A stretch of DNA of 56,194 nt from Brachybacterium phenoliresistens (GTDB lineage: Bacteria > Actinomycetota > Actinomycetes > Actinomycetales > Dermabacteraceae): contig NZ_KK070007.1 in the NCBI RefSeq assembly GCF_000576425.1, forward strand, positions 1-56,194, written 5' to 3'. Position 1 is the first letter of the stretch. Each line of letters begins with the position of its first letter. The notes beneath the pieces are model-generated. The model was not told the DNA's origin and ran no database searches. It saw only the letters and a list, made by a program, of their open reading frames with translations. The translations under genes and the position numbers were made by a program. Shown here in pieces: positions 33,152-41,717 of this stretch.

Positions 33152-34615
33152 GTGGACACCCCCGACCCTGCCGACCCCGCCGCCGGTCGCGCCGACCCTC
33201 CCGACCCCGCCGGCCCGGCCGCGCCCTCCCCCGCCGCCGCATCGGCCCCCCGCGGCGCCCCGGCCGCGGCGGCGCGGCGCCGGAGCCTCCGCCGGCCGGA
33301 GATCGTGCTGCTCGCCGCGTCGGTCGTGCTGTGCGCGGTCGCCGTGCCGGTGCACGCCGTCCTCTACGCGGTGCCGGTGCCGCTGGCCCTCGCCCTCGGG
33401 GCGGCGCTGTGCGGGGCGGCGCCCCTCGCGCTGATCCGGCCGCGCCTCGCGATCGCCGCGTTCGGCGTCGCAGCGCTCGCGCTGCCGCTGCTGGTCCCGG
33501 CGGATCTGGCGACGTCGTGGCCGTGGCCGTGGTCGGTGCCCGCGATGATCGCGGCGGTCGCCCTGGTGGCCGTCCTCGGTCTCGAGCACGGCTGGCGGAT
33601 GGCCCTGGTGCCGGTGCTGATCGGGGCGGCGGGGACGATGGCCGCCCCGTGGCTGCGCCCGGGCGCCGCGGCGCCGGGCGTGGCCCGCGTCGATCTCATC
33701 GTGACGGGCTCCCTGGTCCTGGCCGCGTACCTCGTCGCCGTGCTGCTGGCCGGCCGGAACCGTCTGGGCCGGGAGCTCAGCAGCCAGCGCGAGCTGACCG
33801 CGGCGGAGCAGGAGCGGCGCGTCCTGGTGGAGGAGCGGGCGAGGATCGCCCGGGAGCTGCATGACGTCGTCGCCCACGGCATGTCACTGATCCAGGTGCA
33901 GGCCTCCACGGCGCGCTACCGCATCCCGGATCTGCCCGATGCGGCGGCCGCCGAGTTCGACGACATCGCCGCCTCCGCCCGCGGGTCCCTCACCGAGATG
34001 CGCCGGCTGCTGGGCGTGCTGCGCACCGAGCAGCAGGGCCCCGAGCTGGCCCCGCAGCAGGGCATCGCCGACATCCCGCAGCTGGTGGAGGGCCTGCGCC
34101 GCGCCGGGGCGGAGGTCGAGCTGGAGACGGCGCCGCCGCCCGAGGCCCTGCCGGCCCTCGACCTGCCGCCCTCGGTGCAGATCTCCGCCTACCGGATCGT
34201 CCAGGAGGCGCTGAGCAACGCCGTCCGCCATGCGCCGGGCGCCCTGATCCGCGTCGAGGTCGCGGCCGACGGGCCGGCCCTGCGGCTCCTCGTCCGCAAC
34301 GGCCCAGCCGAGGCATCGGCCCCGGGGCCCCGTCCGGGACGGCAGGACCCCCGGCAGCAGGATCCCCGGCGGCAGGATCCGGGGCAGCAGGATCCCCGGC
34401 GGCAGGTCCCCTCGGCCCGAGGGCCGCATCCCGAGCAGCCGGAGCGGCCCGGGCATCCGGCGCCGCCCTCCCCCGGTCCGGGGCGCGGCCTGCGGGGCAT
34501 GCGCGAGCGCGCCGCACTGCTGGGCGGCACCCTCGAGGCGGGCCCGGAGCCCGTGGGAGGATGGCGCGTCGAGGCGGTCCTCCCCGGGACGGGGACCGTG
34601 CAGGAGGGGCCATGA
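33152..34615 (+). CDS. NarL-type sensor histidine kinase
   Basis: The 487-residue membrane kinase has a disordered Pro/Ala-rich N-terminus (1-45) and about five or six membrane helices (50-200). A HisKA_3 dimerisation domain follows, with phospho-acceptor H237 in ARIARELHDVVAHGMSL. The ATPase domain has the N-box EALSNAVRHAPG (N356) and the G-box GRGLRGMRERAALLGG (about 444-459). Between these boxes is an insertion of five imperfect (R/Q)QDP pentapeptides (396-420) plus a Pro-rich stretch. The start is the GTG at 33152. The stop overlaps the response-regulator ATG. The signal is unknown; the short external loops suggest it senses the membrane or a membrane partner. Confidence 0.9.
   Translation: MDTPDPADPAAGRADPPDPAGPAAPSPAAASAPRGAPAAAARRRSLRRPEIVLLAASVVLCAVAVPVHAVLYAVPVPLALALGAALCGAAPLALIRPRLAIAAFGVAALALPLLVPADLATSWPWPWSVPAMIAAVALVAVLGLEHGWRMALVPVLIGAAGTMAAPWLRPGAAAPGVARVDLIVTGSLVLAAYLVAVLLAGRNRLGRELSSQRELTAAEQERRVLVEERARIARELHDVVAHGMSLIQVQASTARYRIPDLPDAAAAEFDDIAASARGSLTEMRRLLGVLRTEQQGPELAPQQGIADIPQLVEGLRRAGAEVELETAPPPEALPALDLPPSVQISAYRIVQEALSNAVRHAPGALIRVEVAADGPALRLLVRNGPAEASAPGPRPGRQDPRQQDPRRQDPGQQDPRRQVPSARGPHPEQPERPGHPAPPSPGPGRGLRGMRERAALLGGTLEAGPEPVGGWRVEAVLPGTGTVQEGP
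34337..34411 (+). repeat. In-frame 15-bp tandem repeat in the kinase gene
   Basis: Five 15-bp units related to CGGCAGCAGGATCCC occur in phase with the reading frame. They encode GRQDP-RQQDP-RRQDP-GQQDP-RRQVP. Copy-number change would lengthen or shorten the kinase without a frameshift. Confidence 0.75.
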
Positions 34616-35283
34616 CCATCAGCGTGCTGATCGCCGATGACCAGGGGATGGTGCGCGCCGGGTTCGCCGCGCTGCTGGACGCGCAGGAGGGGATCCGGGT
34701 CCTGGCGCAGGCGGCGGACGGCCGCGAGGCCGTGGCGGCGGCCGCCCGGCTGAGCCCGGACGTGATCCTCATGGACGTGCGGATGCCCGAGCTCGACGGG
34801 ATCGCCGCCGTGCGGCAGATCCTGGATCCGCATCGGCCCTCCGCGCACGCCCCGCGGATCATCATGCTCACCACCTTCGACATCGACGACTACGTGTACG
34901 AGGCGCTGCAGGCCGGGGCCAGCGGCTTCCTGCTCAAGGACGCCGCACCGGAGGAGCTGGTCCGCGCGGTGCGCCTGGTCGCGGCGGGGGACGCCCTGCT
35001 GGACCCGAGCGTGACCGGGCGGGTCATCGCGCACTTCGCCGCGCAGAAGCCGCGGCCGCCTCGCGCCGGCGCGATCCTCGCCCAGCTCACCGACCGGGAG
35101 CGGGAGGTGCTCGTGCGGATGGCGCGCGGCATGTCCAACGCGGAGATCGCCGCCGACCTGTTCATCGCCGAGCAGACCGTGAAGACCCACGTCGGCAAGC
35201 TGCTGGCGAAGATCGGGGCGCGCGATCGCGTGCAGGCGGTCATCTTCGCCTACGACACCGGGCTGGCCGCCCCCTCCCCCTGA
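34612..35283 (+). CDS. NarL/FixJ-family response regulator
   Basis: The 223-residue protein has a receiver domain with the acidic pocket D9/D10, phosphorylation site D55 (LMDVRMPE), switch T85 and K107. A LuxR-type helix-turn-helix follows (LTDREREVLVRMARGMSNAE and the recognition helix QTVKTHVGKLLAKIG). Its ATG at 34612 overlaps the kinase stop, so the pair is co-translated. The target genes are unknown; the divergent RND exporter and the downstream acyltransferase-permease pair are candidates by position. Confidence 0.93.
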   Translation: MTISVLIADDQGMVRAGFAALLDAQEGIRVLAQAADGREAVAAAARLSPDVILMDVRMPELDGIAAVRQILDPHRPSAHAPRIIMLTTFDIDDYVYEALQAGASGFLLKDAAPEELVRAVRLVAAGDALLDPSVTGRVIAHFAAQKPRPPRAGAILAQLTDREREVLVRMARGMSNAEIAADLFIAEQTVKTHVGKLLAKIGARDRVQAVIFAYDTGLAAPSP

Positions 35284-35370
35284 GGTACGGGGCCGATGCG
35301 GCTCCGCAGGGTGATGTCCGCCCGGGCACCGCGTCCATAGCCTCCTCGCACATCCCCGAGGAGGAGCCCC

Positions 35371-36747
35371 ATGGTCACCGCCACGCCGCCGCTGCGGCGC
35401 ATGTCCCCGCGGCATCGCCGCCCCGTCCCGTCCCGCCGGCCCGCCCCGCGCCCGCTCACCGGACGCGACCGCGGCATCGAGCTGGTCCGCGCCCTGTGCA
35501 TCGTCGTCATCGTCTCGCTGCACGCCCTGCAGCTGGGCGTCACGGCCGATGCCTCCGGCGCGGTCCTCGACTACACCCCGGCCGGCGCCGCCTGGTACCC
35601 GCCGCTGACCTGGTTCCTGCAGGTCATGCCCCTGTTCTTCGTGATCGGCGGCTTCGCGGGCCTGCATGCGCGGCGCCGCGGCGCCGCCCGCGGGACGACG
35701 GCGGCCGGCTTCGTGGCCGGGCGCGTGCACCGGCTGCTGGTGCCGGCGCTGCTCTCGATCCTCACGGCCGGCCCGGTCCTCGCCCTGCTCGGCGCCGGCG
35801 ACGGCATCGCGCCGCAGATCCTGGCCGATGCCGCCGCCCGCTACGGCCAGCCCCTGTGGTTCCTGGGCGTGTTCCTCGCCTGCCAGGCGCTGCTGCCGGC
35901 GATGCTCGCCGCGCACGAGCGCGCACCCCGGCGGAGCCTGGCCGCCCTGGTCGCCGCGGCCGTGCTCGTGGACGCGCTGCGGGTCGCCGGCGGCGTCGAG
36001 GCGTTCGGGTATCTGAACCTCGCCGCAGTCTGGCTCGCCCTCCAGCAGGCCGGGTTCCACCTCGCGGAGGGCCGGATCGACGCGCTGCCGCGCAGCGTGC
36101 GCGCCGGGGCCGGGATCGGCGCGCTCGTGCTGCTGGCCGTCGCCTGCGCGGCAGGCGTCTTCTCCCCCGACCTCGTCGAGAACCTCAACCCGCCGACCTC
36201 GGCGCTCCTGCTGCTGGGCACCGCCCAGGTCGCGGTGTTCTCGCTGCTGCGCCCGCAGATCACGGCCCTCGCCGCGCATCCCCGCGTCGCCGCGCCCACG
36301 GAGTTCGTCTCGGCCCGCGCCATGACGATCTACCTGTGGAACCTGCCGGTGCTGCTGGTCATGGCCGCGGCCGGCGCCCTGCTCACCGCGAGCACGGGGC
36401 TGGAGATGCCCGCCCCCTCCACCGCCGCCTGGTGGATCGGCCGCCCGCTGTGGATCGCCCTCGCGCTGCTGGGGACCGCGGCGGTGGCCGCGGTGATCGG
36501 CGGGCTCGAGCGGCGCCCGATGCCTCCCGCCACCGACTCCCCCGCCCGCGCCGCGCAGGCGGTGCTTCTGGCCGTCCTCGGCGTCGGCCTGGTGCTGGCC
36601 GCGGGCTCCGGGCCGCTCGCGATCGCGCTCGGCGCCCCGCTGCTCGTCCTCGCCCTGCTGCGGATCCGCGCCGCCGCCCCCGTGGCATCCGTCGGGTCCG
36701 ATGCGCCCGATGCGTCCGCCGCGGCCCCGGCGGGGCTCGCCCGATGA
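35371..36747 (+). CDS. Acyltransferase family 3 membrane protein
   Basis: The 458-residue integral membrane acyltransferase (Acyl_transf_3 family) has about ten helices. The family's N-terminal pattern is visible: R-x-x-x-I-E-L-V-R-A and the catalytic-region histidine in IVVIVSLHALQLG. Next comes PLFFVIGGFAGLHARRR, where the arginines lie at the cytoplasmic face. Members transfer acetyl or other acyl groups to cell-surface sugars, lipids or antibiotics. It starts at the ATG at 35371 after GAGGAGGAG and lies 87 bp after the response regulator. Its stop overlaps the next gene (ATGA). Acceptor unknown. Confidence 0.87.
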   Translation: MVTATPPLRRMSPRHRRPVPSRRPAPRPLTGRDRGIELVRALCIVVIVSLHALQLGVTADASGAVLDYTPAGAAWYPPLTWFLQVMPLFFVIGGFAGLHARRRGAARGTTAAGFVAGRVHRLLVPALLSILTAGPVLALLGAGDGIAPQILADAAARYGQPLWFLGVFLACQALLPAMLAAHERAPRRSLAALVAAAVLVDALRVAGGVEAFGYLNLAAVWLALQQAGFHLAEGRIDALPRSVRAGAGIGALVLLAVACAAGVFSPDLVENLNPPTSALLLLGTAQVAVFSLLRPQITALAAHPRVAAPTEFVSARAMTIYLWNLPVLLVMAAAGALLTASTGLEMPAPSTAAWWIGRPLWIALALLGTAAVAAVIGGLERRPMPPATDSPARAAQAVLLAVLGVGLVLAAGSGPLAIALGAPLLVLALLRIRAAAPVASVGSDAPDASAAAPAGLAR

Positions 36748-37886
36748 GCGGCGCGACGCTCGGCATCGCCATCGCGCTGACCAGTGCGATCATCCTCGCG
36801 GTGGGGGTCGAGCTGCAGTCGCGGGCGGTCACCGACCGCGGGGCCGGGTCGTGGCGCGCCCTGCTGCGTAGCCCCCGCTGGGTCACCGGGGTGTCCCTGC
36901 TGGGGACGTCCGTGCTGCTGAGCATCTCCTCCCTGGCGCTGGCACCGGTGAGCATCGTCCAGTCGATGAGCGTCGTCTCGCTGATCGCCTCCACGGCCAT
37001 CGGCGTCCGCGCCGCGCGCATCGCCCTGACCCGGCGGCTGATCGCGGCGATCCTCGCCTGCCTGGTCGGGGTGCTCGGCGTGATCACGGTGATCGCCGCC
37101 CACCCGGGCTCGGCGCTGCCCGCACAGCTCGACGGTCAGCTGCATGCCGTCCTCGTCGTGCAGGCGACGGTCCTGGGCGCCGGCCTGCTGGTGATGGCCC
37201 TGGACCGCCTCCGCCGGGCCCGCGCCGGTCGTCCCGCCCGTGTCGGGCGGGGCGGTTGGGGCGGCGCCTCCCGGCATGGGCGGCGCGCCGCGGCGGCGCG
37301 GCGGCCGCAGCTGCTGCCGATGGCCGGCCTGGTCGCCGGGGCGACCGGCTTCGCCGGCATCGCCGTCGTGTTCAAGGTCCTCACCGGCCTGGTGCAGCGC
37401 GACGGACTGCTGGAGACGATCACCCGCCCCGACGCCCTGCTCGCCCTGCCCCTGATGGGCACAGGGGCCGCCGTCTCCGCCGTCCTGGTGCAGCGCAGCC
37501 ACGCGAGCCTGCCTCCGACGGCCGTGGTCGCCGGCCTGACCATCGCCGAGACCCTCACCGCCGCGCTGGTCGGGACGCTCGTGCTGCAGGAAAGCTCCCC
37601 CACCCCGGGCGCCGCCCTGGCGCTGGTGGCGCTGGGCACGCTCGCCGCAGCCGGCGTGATCGGCATCGGCCGCTCCGGTGCGGCCGCCGCCCCGGCTCCC
37701 GCGCCGGCCATCGGCCGCTCCGGCTCGGCCGCACCACCGGCTCCCGCGTCTCGTCGTGCCACCGGTGCCGAGGGGACCCCGCGGGCCGCCGAGGGGACCG
37801 CGGGCGCCGTCGAGGGGTCCTGGACCCGGTCGGTGGCGTCGGGGCGCCCTCTCGTGCACGCGGGCCGTGCACGAACGGCGGCCTGA
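36744..37886 (+). CDS. DMT-type multi-helix membrane permease
   Basis: The 380-residue protein has about nine membrane helices arranged like drug/metabolite transporter or NIPA-like proteins (GIAIALTSAIILAVGVELQS, SIVQSMSVVSLIASTAIGVR). It is translationally coupled to the acyltransferase upstream. The C-terminal tail, from about residue 305, is low complexity, with an internal duplication around IGRSG...APAP. Its final codons and the TGA at 37884-37886 lie inside the second copy of the palindromic element. The substrate is unknown. The tail may be a recent extension created by insertion of the element. Confidence 0.8.
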   Translation: MSGATLGIAIALTSAIILAVGVELQSRAVTDRGAGSWRALLRSPRWVTGVSLLGTSVLLSISSLALAPVSIVQSMSVVSLIASTAIGVRAARIALTRRLIAAILACLVGVLGVITVIAAHPGSALPAQLDGQLHAVLVVQATVLGAGLLVMALDRLRRARAGRPARVGRGGWGGASRHGRRAAAARRPQLLPMAGLVAGATGFAGIAVVFKVLTGLVQRDGLLETITRPDALLALPLMGTGAAVSAVLVQRSHASLPPTAVVAGLTIAETLTAALVGTLVLQESSPTPGAALALVALGTLAAAGVIGIGRSGAAAAPAPAPAIGRSGSAAPPAPASRRATGAEGTPRAAEGTAGAVEGSWTRSVASGRPLVHAGRARTAA

Positions 37887-37945
37887 GGTCCGCGAACCAG
37901 GCAATCGCCTGGCTCGAGGACCTCAGACCGCCGTCTGTGTCCGCA
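37864..37945. repeat. Palindromic hairpin element, copy 2
   Basis: The left arm 37875-37902 and right arm 37907-37934 pair at 25 of 28 positions around the same AATC loop as copy 1. The left arm of copy 1 differs by a single base from the reverse complement of this copy's right arm. Both copies therefore derive from one near-perfect 60-bp palindrome. It carries the stop codon of the permease gene. Lying between convergent genes, it could act as a terminator here. Confidence 0.8.
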
Positions 37946-38066
37946 TCCCGCCGGTACGGCCGCATCCGTGGCCGGCCGGAACCGCCGGATCCGCAGCCAG
38001 CCGGGACCACGGGGCCGACGACCAGCCCGAACTGCCGTGTCCGCAGCCCGCCGGAACCGCCGGATC
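37938..38066. repeat. Degenerate repeats following the palindromic element
   Basis: Related stretches such as TGTCCGCAGCCCGCCGGAAC and CCGGCCGGAACCGCCGGATC recur two to three times in the 178-bp gap between the convergent permease and ABC exporter genes. They overlap the last codons of the exporter gene at 38065. No gene is seen. Confidence 0.5.
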
Positions 38067-39981
38067 AGCGGGCGGTCCACGCCTCCCACAGCCGCGCATA
38101 CAGGCCCTGCCCGTGGCGCAGCTCCTCGTGGGTGCCGATCTCCGCGATGCGCCCGCGCTCCATGACGATCACGCGGTCGGCGGTGACGGCCTGGGACAGC
38201 CGGTGGGCGACGACCAGACCGCCGCGTCCGGCGAGCACGGCGCCGGCGGCCCGTTCGAGGTCGCGGGCGCCGGAGGAGCCGGCCTCCGCGGTGGCCTCGT
38301 CCAGGACGACGAAGGCCGGGTCGGCGAGGGCGACGCGGGCCAGCGCCAGCATCTGCTCCTGCATCGGGGTGAGGCGGTGCCCGCCGTCGCCGACCACGGT
38401 GGCCGTCCCCTCGGGCAGGGCGGCGACCCAGGGCGCCGCGCCCACGGCGGCGAGCGCGGCCCCGACCTCCGCGTCCGAGGCCTCGGGGCGCGGGACCCGC
38501 ACGTTCTCGGCGAGGGTGGCGGCGAACACGTGGACCTCCTGGCTGACCATGCAGATCCGGCGCCGCAGCTCTGCCGCCGGCAGCTGCCGCACCCCCGTGC
38601 CGTCCAGCAGCACGGTGCCCTCGCGGGCGGGGACGGTGCCGGCGACGATCTGGGCGAGGGTCGACTTCCCGGCGCCGGTCGCCCCGACCACGGCGACGAC
38701 CTCCCCGGGGGCGATCTCGAGGTCGATGCCCGCGAGCACGGGGCGGCCCTCCTCGTAGGAGTGGCCGATGCCGCGCAGCAGCAGTCCGGCCGGCGCAGCC
38801 GCGGACCGGGCGTCGCCGGCCGCAGACCGGGAGGCGACCGCCGCCGACCCGACCGCGGAGCCGGCATCGGACCCGGCGGCATCGGGCCCGACGGCATCGG
38901 GCCCGACCTCGGGGGCGCCGGGCGCGGCGGCGCGCGGGGCCTCCCCGGCCAGGGCGCGCTCGGCGGCGGAGCCGGGCAGGTCGATCACGCCGACCATCCG
39001 CGCCAGGGACGCCCCGGCGGACTGGATCTCGTCGAACATGCCCACGAGGGCGCCGATGGGGTTGAACAGGCGGTGGAACAGCAGCGCGGCCGTCGCCACG
39101 CCTCCGGCGCTCAGGCTGCCGCCGTCCACGAGCCAGAACCCGGTGATGATCAGGGCGGACAGCACCACGGCCTCGGCGCGGTTGTTGCGGGAGAACGCGC
39201 GGGTGAGGAACCGGAACACGTCGATGGACAGGTCGCGGGCACGGGCGGAGGCGTCGTCGATGCGCTCGAGCTCGACGTGCTCGGCCTCGTAGGCGCGCAG
39301 CGTCGCGGCGCCGCCGATGCCGCCGAGCATCCGCTGGGACCGGACGCCGAAGGCCCGCCGCTCCTCGCGGTAGATCGGACCGGAGCGCGGCAGGTACCAG
39401 TGCAGGGTCAGCGCGTACATCGGCACGGCGATCAGCCCCACGAGGCCCAGCCGCCAGTCGACGGCGCTCATGCCGACGGCGGAGACGACCACGACGAACA
39501 GCGACTGGAGGAACATCGGCAGGATGGTGGAGGCGGCGTCGGAGACGATGCGGGCGTCCTCGGCGACGCGGGAGACGAGGTCGCCGCGACCGCCGGTCTC
39601 GATCACGGCGGAGTCCACGTCCAGGGCCGCGTCGAGCACGTCCTCGCGCAGGGCGGCGACGGCGGGCTCGGCGAGCGCGCCCATCCACCATCGGCCCAGC
39701 CACGTCCCCACGGCTCCGAGGATCCCGGCCGCGAGGATCCAGACGGCGCCGGTCACGACGGGCCGCAGACCGGAGCCCGCGCCGAGCTCGTCGACGAGAT
39801 CTCCCACGATCCACGGTCCGACCAGCCCGGTCAGCGCGGTGACCAGCCCGGCGACGGCGATCAGCAGCAGCAGGCCGAGGCGCCGAGCCAGCAGGGGGCG
39901 GATCGCGGCGAGGACGCGGCGGCGGCCCGCCGTGGGCAGGATCCGCGCGGCGGTCTCCGGTGCGGCGGTGGTCGCGCTCAT
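38065..39981 (-). CDS. Heterodimeric ABC exporter, subunit with intact ATP-binding motifs
   Basis: The 638-residue half-transporter has a six-helix exporter-type membrane domain (about 30-320) and a low-complexity linker (GPDAVGPDAAGSDAGSAVGS, about 345-395). The nucleotide-binding domain has a canonical Walker A, GATGAGKST (433-441), Walker B with catalytic glutamate, VVLDEA (D561, E562), and a switch histidine in VVAHRLSQ. Its ABC signature is degenerate: LTPMQ (537-541) replaces LSGGQ. The ATG at 39981 overlaps the stop of the partner gene, so the subunits are made in equal amounts. Substrate unknown; multidrug, peptide or lipid export are all possible. Confidence 0.9.
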   Translation of the reverse strand: MSATTAAPETAARILPTAGRRRVLAAIRPLLARRLGLLLLIAVAGLVTALTGLVGPWIVGDLVDELGAGSGLRPVVTGAVWILAAGILGAVGTWLGRWWMGALAEPAVAALREDVLDAALDVDSAVIETGGRGDLVSRVAEDARIVSDAASTILPMFLQSLFVVVVSAVGMSAVDWRLGLVGLIAVPMYALTLHWYLPRSGPIYREERRAFGVRSQRMLGGIGGAATLRAYEAEHVELERIDDASARARDLSIDVFRFLTRAFSRNNRAEAVVLSALIITGFWLVDGGSLSAGGVATAALLFHRLFNPIGALVGMFDEIQSAGASLARMVGVIDLPGSAAERALAGEAPRAAAPGAPEVGPDAVGPDAAGSDAGSAVGSAAVASRSAAGDARSAAAPAGLLLRGIGHSYEEGRPVLAGIDLEIAPGEVVAVVGATGAGKSTLAQIVAGTVPAREGTVLLDGTGVRQLPAAELRRRICMVSQEVHVFAATLAENVRVPRPEASDAEVGAALAAVGAAPWVAALPEGTATVVGDGGHRLTPMQEQMLALARVALADPAFVVLDEATAEAGSSGARDLERAAGAVLAGRGGLVVAHRLSQAVTADRVIVMERGRIAEIGTHEELRHGQGLYARLWEAWTAR

Positions 39982-41717
39982 CGGGCGCACTCCTCGGCCA
40001 GGGCGCGGCCGTCCTCGTCGGCGCGGCCGGTGCCCTCGACCCGTCCGGGGTCCTCCCCCGACACCGCGGCCCCGGCTCCTCCGGCCGCGGCGGTGCCACC
40101 GGGCGCGGCGGCGTCGCCGGCGGGGATCTCCACGACCTGGTCGGCGAGGGCGCGGAACGCCGGGGAGCTGGTGATCACGACCGTGGTGCGGCCGCGGCGG
40201 TGGCGGGCGGTGCCGCGGGCGATGCTCCATTCGGTCACGGAGTCCACGGCGCTGGTGGGATCCTCCAGCACGAGCACGTCGGGGTCGGCGTGCAGGGCTC
40301 GGGCCAGGGCGATGCGCTGGCGCTGCCCGCCGGAGAGGTTGCTGCCCGCCTCGCGCACCTCGTGGTCCAGGCCGCCGGTGACCACGCCGAGCACCTCGTC
40401 GCTCGCGCTGGCGGCGAGGACGTCCTCATCGACCGGCGCGGCGGGGTCGTGGAGCATCGTGATGTTGGAGCGGATGGTGCCGGCGAAGAGGTCCGCGGCG
40501 TGCGGGGCGAGGATGAGGCAGCCGGCGAGGGGACGGGGCGCGGCGGCCCGCGACGCCCCGCCGATCCGGATGCGGTCCGCGCCCTCTCCCCCGCCGAGCG
40601 CCGCGCCGAGGCGGGCGGCGGCGGCCGGGTCGGCGACGTCGATCACGCACAGCGATCCGTCCCTGACCTGCAGGTCAAGGTGCTGGCCGGGCCCCAGGGC
40701 GAGGCCGTCGATGCGCACCTCGGCGCCCTGCGGCCGGGCGCCCCCGGCGGCCTCGTCGTGGCCGGCGGCGAGGAACTCGGCGATGGTGCCGGCGGCGCCG
40801 TGGGAGCGGGCGAGCACCGCCATGGTGGCGGTGAGGGTCTGGATCGGCTCGGCGAAGAACACCGCGACGCCGATCACCGAGACCAGCTGGCCGACGCTGA
40901 GGTCGCCGGTGCTGACCCGCCATCCTGCGACCACGACGACGCCCGCGAGGATCAGGCCCACGGCGACGGCCCCGAGTCCGGCCACCCGGCCGGAGACGTC
41001 GGCGGTGCGCACCCCGGCACGGGCCGCATCGGCCGATGCCCGGCGGTAGCGGGCCGATGCCCAGGCCTCGCCGCCGATGGCGCGCAGGATGCGCAGGCCG
41101 GCCATGGTGTCCCCGGCGACGGCGCTGGCCTCGGCGACGGCGCGCTGCTGGTCGCCGCTGCGGCGGGAGATGAGACGGGAGGGGCCGGCGATGATCGCGA
41201 GGGTCAGCGGCACGCCGGCGATCACGACCAGCCCCACCAGCGGATCCGCCCACAGCAGGTAGGCGGAGGCGCCGAGGATGCCGATCAGGGAGGCGCCGCC
41301 CACGCCGATCTGCCGGAACACGGTCGCGGCGACGTCGGCATCGGCCGAGGACAGCGACAGCACCGCCCCGGGGCGGCGGCCCTCGAGGGCCCCTCGGGTG
41401 AGCAGGGCGTGGCGGGCCACCTCGACGCGCAGGTCGTGCGCCTCGCGCTGCAGGGCGGTGTTCATGCGCCGGGCGCCCCAGCGGTACCCGAAGGACAGCA
41501 CCGCGAACAGGGCCAGCAGCCCCAGCACCGAGATCGCCAGGGCCCCGCGGTCCCGCGGGACGACGGCGTGGTCGATGATCAGGCCGATGGAGATCGGCAC
41601 GAGCGCCTCGCAGATCTGCCAGGTCGCCATGAGCAGCAGGCCGGGGACCACGAGCCCGAGGCGTCGGCGCAGGGCGCGGCGCAGCAGGGCTCCGCCGGTC
41701 GCGGGGGCGGGGGTCAT
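39978..41717 (-). CDS. Heterodimeric ABC exporter, subunit with degenerate ATP-binding motifs
   Basis: The 579-residue half-transporter has six membrane helices (about 15-300) and an abnormal nucleotide-binding domain. Where Walker A should be, the sequence reads CVIDVADPAAAARLGAAL (about 355-372), with no GxGKS/T. Walker B reads VLVLEDPTSAVD (E485, D486 in swapped order), and the switch histidine is replaced in VVITSSPAF. The signature LSGGQ (461-465) is intact. It can therefore complete the ATP site of its partner but not bind ATP normally itself. A Gly/Ala-rich C-terminal tail follows. The gene is coupled on both sides by ATGA overlaps, to LacI upstream and to the partner downstream. Confidence 0.88.
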   Translation of the reverse strand: MTPAPATGGALLRRALRRRLGLVVPGLLLMATWQICEALVPISIGLIIDHAVVPRDRGALAISVLGLLALFAVLSFGYRWGARRMNTALQREAHDLRVEVARHALLTRGALEGRRPGAVLSLSSADADVAATVFRQIGVGGASLIGILGASAYLLWADPLVGLVVIAGVPLTLAIIAGPSRLISRRSGDQQRAVAEASAVAGDTMAGLRILRAIGGEAWASARYRRASADAARAGVRTADVSGRVAGLGAVAVGLILAGVVVVAGWRVSTGDLSVGQLVSVIGVAVFFAEPIQTLTATMAVLARSHGAAGTIAEFLAAGHDEAAGGARPQGAEVRIDGLALGPGQHLDLQVRDGSLCVIDVADPAAAARLGAALGGGEGADRIRIGGASRAAAPRPLAGCLILAPHAADLFAGTIRSNITMLHDPAAPVDEDVLAASASDEVLGVVTGGLDHEVREAGSNLSGGQRQRIALARALHADPDVLVLEDPTSAVDSVTEWSIARGTARHRRGRTTVVITSSPAFRALADQVVEIPAGDAAAPGGTAAAGGAGAAVSGEDPGRVEGTGRADEDGRALAEECAR

